NCBI RefSeq assembly: GCF_015706575.1
Contig: NW_024037049.1
Location: 7,840,852 to 7,904,851, forward strand
Direction: 5' to 3'
Length of the DNA: 64,000 bases
Source: Patiria miniata
Lineage: Eukaryota; Echinodermata; Asteroidea; Valvatida; Asterinidae
In this document: positions 23,323 through 33,480 of the stretch, piece by piece
Layout of the letters: each line of letters opens with the position of its first letter
Position numbering within the stretch: position 1 is the stretch's first letter
Translations under genes and position numbers: made by a program
The notes under the pieces: generated by a model
Seen by the model: only the letters and a program-made list of their open reading frames with translations
What the model was told of the DNA's origin: nothing
Databases searched by the model: none

Positions 23323-24520
23323 TGTATTTGCCATGACGTCACACAAATCAGCTGGCCGAAGCGAAATTCATGTCTGCCATTTTGTTTTCGCGCTAACGTT
23401 AGGCGACAAAATAATATATAGTTTGCGGTAGATTTTTGGACCTCGATAAACGCAAAAAGCACATGTACAGCAAAAGTTAAGATGAAATGCAAATCAATGG
23501 TTGATAAATGAACGGAGAAAATAAACCTGCCATTGGAGCAAAAGAGAACTGCGAGAGTGTGCCGTGAGTGTGATGATTTCAAACCATGCGCTGACCAACA
23601 GTTACGACGCGTGCGGGTCTGTCACTACTGTAAAATCACTACGGTAATGATCTCGTAATATTTATTGCTCTGATTTTGAACGTACATGTATTGTCCCCCA
23701 ACAATTATGATCTTAACAATGCTCATTTGTAAAATATTGCTCGTCTGTCGTGCACACCACTATTGCAAGTCAGTCACGAAGGGAAAGTGGTCAACAGTCC
23801 ATTTACCATGTGTTAGCAAGCGTGGACTGCCACAATGAGAACTGGCCACGCGGTACTGGTGCAACTACGAGCATAAAATGCCCGTAAAAAACAATCGGGT
23901 ATAAAGTGGAAAATATATACACAGAAAAGAGAGATCATATTATGTGAATTGAGTTGGAGAAATCTTCTTTCTCCATCGATGTTTTCATGGCATTTTTACA
24001 ATGCCAAATTTGACAAGGCCTAGATTTTCGAACAAGTTCTGACGTGCATTAGTACTAGTGTCTGTACCGGTATGTAAAAAATAACTACAAAACCAGTCTT
24101 ATAGCCCAAAGTAGATAGAGGGCGCTTTAGCGACATGAAAAACAGCCAGACTGTATGCTGAAGAATGCATACCGAGTCTGTGTCTTGTACTTTTTTTCAG
24201 CTTTCATATGCAGAGCCAGGCAATGTATTCGACCCCATCGCATGAAACAAGATGAATGCGCAACAATATAAATTATCAGATTTTGTTCACGACCAATTGT
24301 ACAAATGCAAAAAGTTGAATGTCTGAACATTTTTATGGTCAGATTTGACAAAATCTGTATTTTAAATGAATTTTCCATGAATTTCCACACGAAGTACGGA
24401 ATATATAATTTGATCCTTAAATCCAACTCAAATGATGAAGAAAAAAAAGTGACAGTATTCATCCAGAAATGTATTTCTGCGAAATCATCTATTTTCTAGG
24501 AATGCACTGCAAAGCGAGGA
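23323..24520. other. Intron with one dispersed-repeat fragment
   Basis: Around 23900-23995, CACAGAAAAGAGAGATCATA and TCTTTCTCCATCGATGTTTT match a family also seen near 7895-7985 (minus) and 37975-38070 (plus). No gene is supported in this interval. Confidence 0.45.
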
Positions 24521-24521
24521 T

Positions 24522-24765
24522 ATGTGGAGTGCTGTGGCCTCGTGGTTAAGGGCACTGGATTTGTGGTCTGCGGGTTAAGCTGCAGGTTGTGGGTTCGAGT
24601 CCAGCCTGGGGTCATGGTGCGTGTGCCCTTGGGCAAGGCACTTTGTCACTCATCAAGCTGTAACTCCCCTGGGAGCCAAGATGGTAGTTGGAATGTTTAC
24701 TTGGCCCAATGATCAGGGTAATAATAATGTAAAGCGCTTTAATCTTATTTTATTTACGTCATCTT
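24522..24765 (+). mobile_element. tRNA-derived SINE
   Basis: The tRNA-like head has an A-box region, TGGCCTCGTGGTTAAGGGC, and a B box, GGTTCGAGTCC, at 24592-24602. It is followed by the conserved body phrase GTGCCCTTGGGCAAGGCACT found in many animal SINEs, and a TAATAATAAT tail near 24720. It cannot be a functional tRNA because the acceptor stem and anticodon arm do not fold as a tRNA. Confidence 0.85.
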
Positions 24766-25135
24766 TAGTGAGGGTAGCTCCGATCAGTGCAGGGCACTGC
24801 TTTCCATGGAGGCCCTCAATATGAGAAATATGAGACCCATTATGTAGCACCTTTAAGGGTTACAAGGTGCTGAGGCGCATATTGCAGCCACTGCCAGAAA
24901 CACCGGGGCAAACCCCTTCTCTTTAGCGATAAGTGTTACTGGGGTCTTTAACGTGCATTACACAACACATGGGACCTACGGCTTTACGTCCCATCCAAAG
25001 GACGAAACAATAATGATTAAGTGCCTTGCTCAAGGGCACAAGTGTCCGGGCCCAGGCTCGAACCCACGCCACTGTTGCCTCTGAAACACCAGAGCATGAG
25101 TCCGGTGTTCTTAACCGCTAGGCCATGACACTCCA
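24766..25135 (-). mobile_element. tRNA-derived SINE, opposite orientation
   Basis: Read leftward from 25135 it starts GTGGAGTGTCATGGCCTAGC, has the B box GGTTCGAGCC near 25054-25063, and then CTTGAGCAAGGCACTTAATC. Its head is homologous to that of the neighbour at 24522, so the two form a facing pair. The body continues about 250 bp beyond the tRNA part with phrases such as GGGACGTAAAGCCGTAGGTC. Confidence 0.85.
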
Positions 25136-25178
25136 CTTAGTTAAAAGCGCTATATAAGAACCTGTTATACGTCTAAAT

Positions 25179-25226
25179 GTAACATTAAGGAGACATGATA
25201 TCGTAATTTTCATGTCTCCCTAATGT
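25179..25226. repeat. Short hairpin (ACATTAAGGAGACATGA)
   Basis: ACATTAAGGAGACATGA and TCATGTCTCCCTAATGT form a stem of 17 bp with one mismatch and a short AT-rich loop. It could be the end of a small MITE. Confidence 0.7.
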
Positions 25227-25462
25227 CACAGCCCCCCCCCCCTTTAGAGGCAAAATTCTATCATTGCAATTAGGTTATTTTTGTTGCTCATGGTCTCATT
25301 AGTAAAAATACCGAAATTTGAGGAAAAGGGACAAGGGAATATTGGGTTATGGCACATTTAAGTTTGAAAAATGCACAAGTCTATGGGAATGTCTCCCAAA
25401 TGTCCAATTAAAGGTAATTATTATTATTATTAAGGGTATAATTGTGCGTTTGATATGTTTTA

Positions 25463-25569
25463 ATCACTCTGTTTAAGACCGCTTGGAGTGAGGGTGCTGA
25501 TAATTACCCGAGCTGAAGGCAAGGGTAATTATCAGCACTCGGACTGCAAGCCGTCTTAAACAGAGTGAT
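25463..25569. repeat. 107-bp inverted repeat
   Basis: ATCACTCTGTTTAAGACCGC begins the left arm and GCCGTCTTAAACAGAGTGAT ends the right arm. The arms are about 46 bp with a few mismatches. The loop GAGCTGAAGGCAA lies between GATAATTACCC and GGGTAATTATC. It is a palindromic MITE type without coding capacity. Confidence 0.9.
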
Positions 25570-25993
25570 AAATGCCGACCAAGCACATATTTATTCCCAT
25601 TCATACATACCTTTTTTGGTAAAAAAAATTTCAAAACTTTTCAGTCGAAAAACCCCGATTTTGTTCAATAAGTTCACTCCATGTTTTGTGAAACACCCCT
25701 CTAGCTAAATAATGGAGTGTCCAGCTCGCGAGTAAGATGTAAACAACTCCTCTTATGAAGATTGGCGCGCATGTCACGCGTACTGCACGATGTCGCGCAG
25801 AATGCACTGCGTTGTGAGTTTAGTAGGACTATAAAATACTGACTCACTAATAGTATTGCGCATGCCTACGTGAGGATTGTGAACGTTCAACCAATAATAT
25901 GTTCAGGGCACAATCAAGTACTGTAATTTAGGCAATTGCTAGTGTTTTTTTATAACATGACCCAATATCCAAGGTTAACTACATTGTACTTAC

Positions 25994-26057
25994 CAATTTG
26001 TTCAATTCTGTTGGCAGCCAAATTAAGGTTACGAAGCTGTACAAGTTCACCAATCCC
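25994..26057 (-). CDS. LRRC9: LRRC9 exon: LRR with LRNLNLAANRIEQI
   Basis: Acceptor TTATTCCTAG precedes 26057 and donor GTAAGTACA follows 25994. The exon is only 64 bp and encodes GIGELVQLRNLNLAANRIEQI plus the first base of the next codon. This is one complete leucine-rich repeat of the LxxLxLAxNxI form. It is too short for simple frame finding and was located by its fit in phase between the exons at 37340 and 17558. Confidence 0.92.
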
Positions 26058-26530
26058 CTAGGAATAAATGTAATAAAGTTATAGTTATGCCACCAAAAAA
26101 ATTCACTAAATGCATGCAAAAATCGACAACACTGATAATTTTCAATAACTAGAACGGCGAAGCCGCCATGGCTCGCTGTCGAAGGCAGGAAGGAGGCTGA
26201 AGGTAGGGTTGGGGATGGGCATGATGGGGATCAGGATTCTCGTTGATGTGCCAAGGTGTGAGGGTCAGTTTTTAAATGCCAACATAAAAAGTCAACAAAT
26301 GTCCTAATAAATACATGTACGTATATGTATATATAAATACATGAAATTTTTCCATTGTTAGGGTATTAAGTTCCCAGTTGTGGAGCCTTTTTTTGCAGCC
26401 CCCACAGAATCTTCTGTCCCCATACATGAATTACCATGCAAGAACTACCAGTATTGTGTAGTCCCCACAAATGCGGAACATGAATGGGTATGTACATGTA
26501 CATGTATATAGACACAGTAACATCACCACA

Positions 26531-27430
26531 TGCCTCAAACCTTACCCCATCCCCGCACTGCCCCCCCTACCCACCCCAACCCCCTACCCACTCCATCCTC
26601 CCCCACCCATCCCCACCCCATCACCTACACATCTCAACCCCACCCAAACTCCAATCCCTATCTCCTCCCACTTCCCCCACCCTCCCTCCCCCATCCCCCT
26701 ACTACCACCCAACCCATTCTCCCATACCCATACATCCCCACCCCAACCCCTACTCCAATCCCTACATCCCACCCCCTCCCCCACCCTCCCCTTACCCAAC
26801 CCCTACACCCACCCACCCCCTACACATCCCCAACCAAACCCAAACCCTACTTCAATCCCTATATCCCCCTCCTCCCCCACCCCCTCCTAACCCAACCCCT
26901 ACACCCACCTACCCCATCCTCCCCTACCTGTCTCCCCTACCTGTCCCCACCCCACCCCTACACATCCCCACCCCACCCAAACCCATTATTCCAACCCCCA
27001 TCCTCCCGTACCCCATCCCCACCAACCCAAACCCCTATTCCCAACCCCGACCCCACCCCCATCCAAGGGCGGATCCAGAACACAATTTTTTGGGGGGCCC
27101 AAAAAAATTTTGGTCCCCCCAAAAAGTGGGTCTAAAAAATTACGGCGTGGGGTTTGGGGCCCGCTTAAGGGCCCCGAAACAATTTTGGATTCTAGATGCT
27201 CTGTGGTGCGATCTGAGGCAATTTCTGACCACTTTAACCAATTTTTTTTTAGGAAAAGATGGTGGTGAACTCATTGCCTGCCTTTACTGCGATGTCACAT
27301 TAAAAAAAAAAAAAATTGGTTTCGTTTTGGGGGGGGGGCCATGGCCCCCTTTGGCCCCCCCCTGGATCCGCCCTTGCCCCCATCCTCCCCTAACTATCCC
27401 TATACCCATCCCTACTCCAACCCCATAAAA
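26531..27430. repeat. C-rich low-complexity tract, split by a MITE
   Basis: Plus-strand sequence of CCCCACCC, CCTACACC and CCATCCCC words, nearly without G, over about 530 bp (26531-27064) and again at 27376-27425. The opposite strand is a dense series of GGGG and GGGTGGGG runs able to form G-quadruplexes. Proline-rich frames of up to 314 codons through it are by-products of composition. Confidence 0.92.
27065..27375. mobile_element. MITE with AAGGGCGGATCCAG terminal repeats
   Basis: AAGGGCGGATCCAG at the left and CTGGATCCGCCCTT at the right are exact complements of 14 bp. The interior holds GGCGTGGGGTTTGGGGCCCG then CTTAAGGGCCCCGAA, a core also found at 35.9-36.4 and 62.7 kb, and ATGCTCTGTGGTGCGATCTG. 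GGATCC-type ends of this kind are frequent in animal hAT-related MITEs. Target duplication cannot be scored because both flanks are C-rich. Confidence 0.88.
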
Positions 27431-27436
27431 CTAAAA

Positions 27437-27784
27437 GATCAAACCAGAAGCACATGCACATAAGTATACACATGAATGCTCCCCCAAAATGCATAGTGTA
27501 CATGTTATACAGGTATATATACATTGTACATGTACATGTTCTCCCACTATACATGTACATGTTGTACATTTAACAATTACAAACTGTAACATTTTCCTTA
27601 ATTAAAATTCCTCAATCAAATCATTAAATTAACTGCATTGAAATGAACCTAATTGTAAGTTATTCTCAGACTGATATAAAACACGCAACACACAATCATT
27701 TTTGTTTGTATGTAATTTGCCACAGCTATTTATTCAACACAACATTGCCAGATACCATGGGCAAACTGGCAAAGAAATACAATA
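27437..27784. other. Intron with TACATG-rich tract
   Basis: TACATGTACATGTT phrases cluster at 27500-27570. No gene is seen. Confidence 0.5.
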
Positions 27785-28075
27785 TAGTGGGATACACCAG
27801 ATCCCCTGGGTTGACCAGACCCAGCCATGAAAAGGGCACACCAGGCCCACCAAATATAGGTCACACAAAATCCTGAAATTATGGCACACCAGGCCTATCA
27901 TATATCGGTCACACCATACCTAGGTCACACAATATCCTGAAATTCGGGAAATTAAACCAGACCCTGGTACATAGGGCACCAGACCCAGCCATGAATAGGG
28001 CACACCAGGCCCACCATATATAAGTCACACCAGACCCTAATAAAGAGGGCACACCAGACGTAGTTACATAATGGA
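27785..28075. repeat. Degenerate tandem repeat (GGGCACACCAGGCCCACCATATA)
   Basis: Words such as GGGCACACCAG, GCCCACCA, GGTCACACCAGACCC and CCCAGCCATGAAAAGGGC recur about ten times with spacing of roughly 18-40 bp. There is no coding signal. Confidence 0.7.
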
Positions 28076-28494
28076 AGAAAATCTTGAATACAAATACCAA
28101 AATTGAACTATTAATAAACAATTCAGGCACAGGATGTTCCCCCGCTTAAAGGGAACATGAAATAAAATTTGGATTGCATTTTTTTGGCTTAAATCAATAA
28201 AGGATGATGTTCTTAACAATATTTTGTGTATGGCGGTGTTTATTTTCTGGGATAAATGGGGGAAAATAATTTGTGAACATGTTTGGTCAAACTACTCCGC
28301 CCCACAAAGGGAAGCTTCATTAACATAAAACTTCGCGAGGGGTATGACGCAAATCAAGGGAGAGACTTGCCGCGCTGCGGGGGGCACAAGCATTGCGGCG
28401 TGCATCATAATACATGTACATATACATTGCGGCACTGAAAGTTTTTCTGGTGTTTCGTTCGGAATCGAGAAGAAATAACACCCAATTTTCGGCC
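28076..28494. other. Leader region upstream of the THAP exon
   Basis: AT-rich then GC-rich sequence before the THAP start codon. It probably belongs to the same inserted unit as the THAP exon, which is inference. No TATA box or splice acceptor is convincing. Confidence 0.35.
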
Positions 28495-28608
28495 ATGCCA
28501 ACAAGGTGTGTGGCTGCTGGGTGTAGCAAAACTACCAAGGATGGAGTAAGCCTTCATTTGTTTCCAGTAAATCCGAAATATCGGAGCATTTGAAGAGCCA
28601 AAGTGAAG
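28495..28608 (+). pseudogene. THAP-domain first exon, broken
   Basis: From ATG at 28495 the frame reads MPTRCVAAGCSKTTKDGVSL, then HLFPVNPKYRSI, a stop, and RAKVK before a GTAAAT donor at 28609. The start M-P-x-x-C-x-x-x-x-C followed by H-L-F-P and a W position is the beginning of a C2CH THAP zinc finger. The stop codon TGA replaces the Trp (TGG) that THAP domains almost always carry there. THAP first exons ending at such a donor are known in both THAP host genes and P-element or Kolobok-type transposons. No downstream exon was identified. It lies antisense in an LRRC9 intron. Confidence 0.65.
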
Positions 28609-29640
28609 GTAAATACCACAGCAAAGTGGTCCGGGCCCAGTGAGTTCGCGGCCCTCTGCGCTGCACTTTGAGCCGTCGTGCTTTGATGCTGGTCTGTACA
28701 GCAACTTGGGCTCCTTTAACGCAAGGAGCTATGGGAGGAATGGCCCCTAGTGAACCTCCAGGGAGCCATTACAGTGCCTGTCACAACAAATGTAAACTGT
28801 CATAGTATATTTACATAGTATGATAGGGCAATTAATAGTGAATGTAATAAAGTTATTGGCCGTTATGATAGGGCAATGAAAATGTTTAACCTGTGTCTGT
28901 CTAATTCCTGCCAGAAAATCAGGAATAATCACCTCTTGGTACACATCCAAGAAGGGCATAAGACGTTTATTCCTACTGCAACAGCAGAAAAGCTAAAAAA
29001 CATTTTTGTCCCACACGAGTACCCTACGAATGGAGGTGATGAGGTGGAGGTGGGCAATTTGAAAGAAAATTATACTCATTGTGCATCACACAATGGGCTG
29101 TGACAAAGTGAGCTTAAAGTTGCACTTTCTTTTCCCACCAAAGTCAACCAGTAATATAAGAAGCTGCCCCATTGGCTGAAAGTTTGATGTAACATGAGTT
29201 CTCATTGGACTAATCCTTCTGTTTTGATTGGCTGACACAGTATGCATAAATTAACACAGGATCCTGTTTACAATCCTGTGTTTTTCACAAAAAGTAAAAT
29301 GGCATTTTAACCCTTTCCTTACCATGGGCGACTTTTGTCGACAAGAAGTACCCCCCTGCTGGTTCCCATGGGCGACTTTAGTCGACCAGGAAACCACACA
29401 CAAAACACCCTCAACACAGTTATATTCACTACTTTTCAGAAAGGCGGCATGTTGATATGTGAATAAAGGGATGTACATAAAAAATCATCACCCTACATCA
29501 AAAACGTGTCATCTTCATCTCTGTTAGCCTCATTGTTGTAGTGATATTGTCTGGTGTACACATTTCTGCTGTCAGTGGGGCATCCTAAAAGTTTGCACAT
29601 GTACTATTTAGGCCCCCCCCCCCCCCTTACGCACATGCAT
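28609..29640. other. LRRC9 intron, no gene supported
   Basis: Near 29300-29390 the phrase CCATGGGCGACTTTTGTCGAC occurs twice with small changes, the first after TTTAACCCTTTCC, which recalls piggyBac-type ends but has no partner. Nothing else is recognised. Confidence 0.4.
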
Positions 29641-30085
29641 TCCATATTTGCCAGCTATGTTGTTATGTGTGCAGTGCTATCGCCCTACAATGTGCCCGTC
29701 CTTTTTGCACTGTTTGCGTCATATTGAGCACGCGCGCTTTAGCTCGAACACGACGTAAACAATTGAAAAGAACCCCATGTGCCCGTCCTTTTTCCACTGT
29801 TGCGTCATATTAAGCATGCGCGCTTTAGCTCAAACATGACGTAAACAATTGAAAAGGACTGCGCGTGTTCTAGGTATATAATCTGCCACGTTGAGGCTCA
29901 GAAAATCATTTTTGCAGCTTTTTCGAGAACCGCTCATCCAAACCACTTCAAACTTAGCACTACACATTCTGTGGCCCCGAGCAATATACCCGCCGATTTT
30001 AAACTTCACACGGTGCCCGGTTCTGGAGATAATCGACAGACAGACAGACAGAGATTCCTTGAATTATAGTAAGATAGAAATGTTC
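29641..30085 (+). repeat. Dispersed repeat F, copy 1
   Basis: It shares with 42560-42925 and 49985-50498 the phrases TGCGTCATATT, GACGTAAACAATTGAAAAG, TCCAAAC, ACTTCAAAC, GCCCGGTTCTGGAGATAAT, an (ACAG)n microsatellite, and an end at GAATTATAGTA. In this copy the TGCGTCATATT...AATTGAAAAG part is duplicated in tandem (29700 and 29800). A microsatellite just before a fixed AT-rich end is typical of Helentron-associated elements, but that assignment is unproven. Confidence 0.8.
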
Positions 30086-30825
30086 ATGTCTCTCAAGGTA
30101 GCATTTTATTGCTTCACTATATCTTGGTATTAAGGTTAAAAAATTTTTTTAAATAATCTGCAAAAAAAAAAGGGTCGGTAGGTAAAAAACAATTAATTAA
30201 CTTGCCAATTCTGTGTGTAAGTATCGACACCATATACTAAGGGGTATTGTTGGGACCAAGTAGTTGATTCCCATAACAGGCGTTTACCCGCGGACCCATG
30301 ATTATTTTTAAATCATAACAAAAAACAAGAAGTAAAGTATTTTCCACCGCGTCCCCGCCCACTCTACTGCCAAGCTGCTGGCGCTCATTTCCCCTGTGTT
30401 TGGCAACTAAAAATTGCACTGGCCTACTTTGCAACTCAAACTATATCCTTTTTTCTTTGTAAAGAGACTCAGTCATTAACCCCCCCCCCCCCCCATAGTC
30501 GTGTGGGATGAGTCTGCAACTGGTCCAGGATACTGCAAGTGGTTCAGCTGAAAATGGCGGACAACACAGCACTGATGAGTGGAACTGGTAGGTCGACGAC
30601 AATTTCGTTATAAAGAAAATGTTATTAATATCAAAGTATTATGTTCATTATATAATTTGTAGATGAGCATCAAAAGTCCTACCGCAATTTGCTAATTCCC
30701 ATGTTATTCTGGAGAATATTCAGGCCAAAGAGATAACATATCGTCAGGCTGTTTTCGAATACGCATACTGCCGTGTCCCAGAACCAATGCCTTCTGATGC
30801 CCATGATGCTCAATGCTGCCTTATG
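30086..30825. other. LRRC9 intron, nothing recognised
   Basis: It contains a C-run at 30481-30494. A small ATG frame at 30553 (MADNTALMSGTG before GTAGGT) is too short to call. Confidence 0.4.
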
Positions 30826-32270
30826 ATGAAGAAAATGATTCCTAAAGATGCCCAAATGATGCCTTAGGGAGAAGATCAAAGGATTCTTCCCGTTCCGACG
30901 CGAGCGCCCGCGTTCCTCCCGTTCTGAACGGGGATTAACTAAACCCAACAATAGGCCCGTTCTCCCGGGGTAGAACGCCCGGCTTACCAGGCGCCCAGCG
31001 AAGTACCCGAGCTCATTAAAAGTCTCATTGTGTGCGTTCTTTGTCAGGTTAATGTCCCGTTCTCCCGCGTGCACGGCCGCCAGCAACGGCAGAGGTATGT
31101 GAAATACGGCGAAGGTAAACACATGAAAAGAAACAAGTATTAAAGGAAATATAAAGGAAATGGGGCTGTAATATTTATCTTGATGAAACTCCATTGCCAC
31201 CACGCAAAACCTTTCCACGGATTCGTTTTCTTTTTTATGAATTCAATTTTAATATGATTGTTGTTGTTTTCAGTTACAGGGAAGTGAAAGTAGGATGGTG
31301 TAATTCTTTGCGGCGGGGCGGATGTACGTCGAAACAATATTTTAGATGGCCCAATAATAAAGGCTCAAAAGAATGCAAATAAATGTGAAGTATTATTAAC
31401 TTCTTTGTTGGGTAGTTGATTATGTTACTGTTGGGGCTATTGGTTTATACCTGCTCATGCTTTTCAATATCCACACCAAAAAATGGTTTTGGTTATGAGA
31501 CATCAACGAAAAAAAAAATGCCAACTAACGATTCACGATTGTTACAATTGTATATAAATGTAGCCAGCCTCGCTGATCTGACAGTAGATAACCAGTGGCC
31601 AGCTGTGGTGACATAGTTTAGCAGTGTGTCTTTCCTGAGATTAACCACGTGGTGGCCGGGGGACATTATTTAGTCCATGGGTTGGTTGGCTGGATCGGCT
31701 GGGATCGTTTATTCAGGAATATTTCCTTCAGTCACTCCATCAGACGTCACTGTTGTAAAATGTTGCACATTTCCCTTCAAATACACAAACTATCAAACAT
31801 GTACATGTAACTCTAATTTCCGAGACGTCTTCTCGATTTGTTGAGCATTTTAACAAGTTAAATCACTATCCATCTTCAACTGTACAACGCCTGCAAGAGA
31901 TGAGTAAACAACAAACATTATTTTATCACAACATTTCCAAAGTCTCCTTGTAAATTTCAGTGTGGCCGATGTTTCTTCGGATATTATCTGAGCAGTTGCC
32001 ATTATCCACCGTTGTCACCGCACAGGTCTATTGTACTACCATGCTGTGGGCACCCAGCTTGACCATTTCATTGTGCCATTGTTAGGCATGATCCCGCGGT
32101 CGCAAGGGGGCCTGGGCGAACGCAGGCGCCCGGGGGAATTGGGAACATTAGGCCCATTCCTCCCGTGCGCTTGCGTCGGAACAGGAAAAATCCTTTTGAT
32201 CTCCTCCCTTTGAAAGTGATGCCTTTTCTTGACCAAATGATGCCCAAAATTTACAGAGGCAGCCACGCGA
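30826..32270. repeat. Inverted pair of GC-rich arms around 1.1 kb (possible TIR element)
   Basis: The plus strand at 30840-30960 (GATGCCCAAATGATGCC, GAGAAGATCAAAGGATTCTT, CCGTTCCGACGCGAGCGC) is mirrored on the minus strand at about 32090-32250 (GAGGAGATCAAAAGGATTTT, CTGTTCCGACGCAAGCGC). The arms are diverged by point changes and indels. Between them lies AT-rich sequence with no transposase frame. It could be a nonautonomous DNA transposon or two unrelated insertions in opposite orientation. Confidence 0.45.
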
Positions 32271-32354
32271 GGGAAGCTAATCAGGCACAGATCCAGAGGA
32301 GGGGTTTTGGGGGTCGGGGAAAAAAAAGCTCTGCAAAAAAAATTTAAAAAATAG
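32271..32354. other. Short spacer
   Basis: GATCCAGAGGAGGGGTTTTGGGG at 32290 recalls the GGATCC-type MITE end, but no partner is found. Confidence 0.3.
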
Positions 32355-33480
32355 AAATTTATGAAAAACTAGACTTATGTTTGTGGACAAACATAGGGCT
32401 GTTTCGGTAATATGGAGTCACATGAAACGTAATGACGTAATCATGATGTCACTATATTACGCACTTCGGTCTATATAGTTACATACCAACTTTCAACCCA
32501 GTTCAGAAGATATAGGTTCATCAACCCAGTTCATCATATGTCATGTTATGACGTCATCATGATGCCACTACAATGTTAATCTATAATGCATCCCGGTCTA
32601 GGTACATACCGACTTTTAGCCCAATCAGTCATGTGGTTCAGGAGAAATATGCCTTCAAAATATGTTTATTGACTATGACGTCATATGTCACATGATGACG
32701 TCATCATGACACCATTTTTTTTTCTTTATAAGATATCCTAGTCTAGGTACATGTATATTCCAACTTTGATCCCAATCGGACCTGTAGTTCTTGTAATACG
32801 GGCCTATAAAATATGTATTTTTACGATGACGTCATATGTCATGTGATGACGTCATGATGACATCACTTTCATCTTCATCTATAACACATCCCGCTCTAGG
32901 CACATACCAACATTCAACCCAATCAGACCTGTAGTTCTGGAGATATACGCCTGTAAAAGATGCAATTTTCCTTATGTCGACACACGTCGACACACGTCAT
33001 GTGATGACGTCATCATAACGTCACTTCAATTTTCATCCAATCTAGGTACATACATACATCTTTCAACACAATCGGACGTGTAGTTCTGGAGATATAGCCC
33101 AATCTGTCAGGTCTAGCCGAATTCTGCTCGAAAATGGTCACAACAGAAAAGTCGCATATAATGTGACATCACGTGACTTATGACTTCACGATGATGTCAA
33201 TGACGTCACGATGATGTCAATGTTTGGGGAACATCTTCAGATGCTGGTCTAAGTGTGTGCCGAGAATAAAGGCAATCAGATTAATTTTAGTGGCCAAAGT
33301 GCCGGTGACAAAAATACATGTACAAATGCTATGGACTTGGGCTGAAAAAGAAAAAAAAAAGAAACTAGACTTATGTTTGTGGACAAACATAGGGCTGTTT
33401 CGGTATTTTTTGTGACCTGTGACATGTAAGGTTTGAAGTACATGTTCCGTGGTAACGTAAGTGATATACCATTTTTTTTA
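32355..33480. repeat. Repeat G: tandem array with CRE palindromes
   Basis: It starts ACTAGACTTATGTTTGTGG and ACAAACATAGGGCTGTTTCGG. The same start recurs at 33365, just after the array, and a diverged form at 61772. Between lie five units of 130-160 bp containing ATGACGTCATATGTCA, GATGACGTCATCATGA, a CATACCAACTTTCAACCCAAT-like segment and CCTGTAGTTCTGGAGATATA. At least seven exact TGACGTCA palindromes, the CREB/ATF core site, are present. No coding region. Confidence 0.88.

Noticed and set aside
24522-24605. Functional tRNA gene
   Set aside because: A and B boxes are present but the acceptor stem does not pair and SINE body sequence follows directly.
26471-27428. Proline-rich open frames up to 314 codons
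   Set aside because: They run through a C-rich low-complexity tract and into a MITE; three overlapping frames are open at once, which reflects missing stops in CCC-rich sequence and no selection on a protein.
29305-29395. piggyBac-type end (TTAACCCTTTCC)
   Set aside because: No matching opposite end or second TTAA was found nearby, and the repeated CCATGGGCGACTTT phrase is not typical of it.
30553-30590. Possible host first exon MADNTALMSGTG before a GTAGGT donor
   Set aside because: Good start context but only a dozen codons, no partner exon, no promoter evidence.
30679-31218. 179-codon minus-strand frame
   Set aside because: It crosses one arm of an inverted repeat and AT-rich spacer, lacks any known motif, and its hydrophobic start looks accidental.
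32365-32410. Hammerhead ribozyme in the TTTGTGGACAAA hairpin at the start of repeat G
   Set aside because: The small hairpin is real, but the CUGANGA and GAAA core of a hammerhead is absent.
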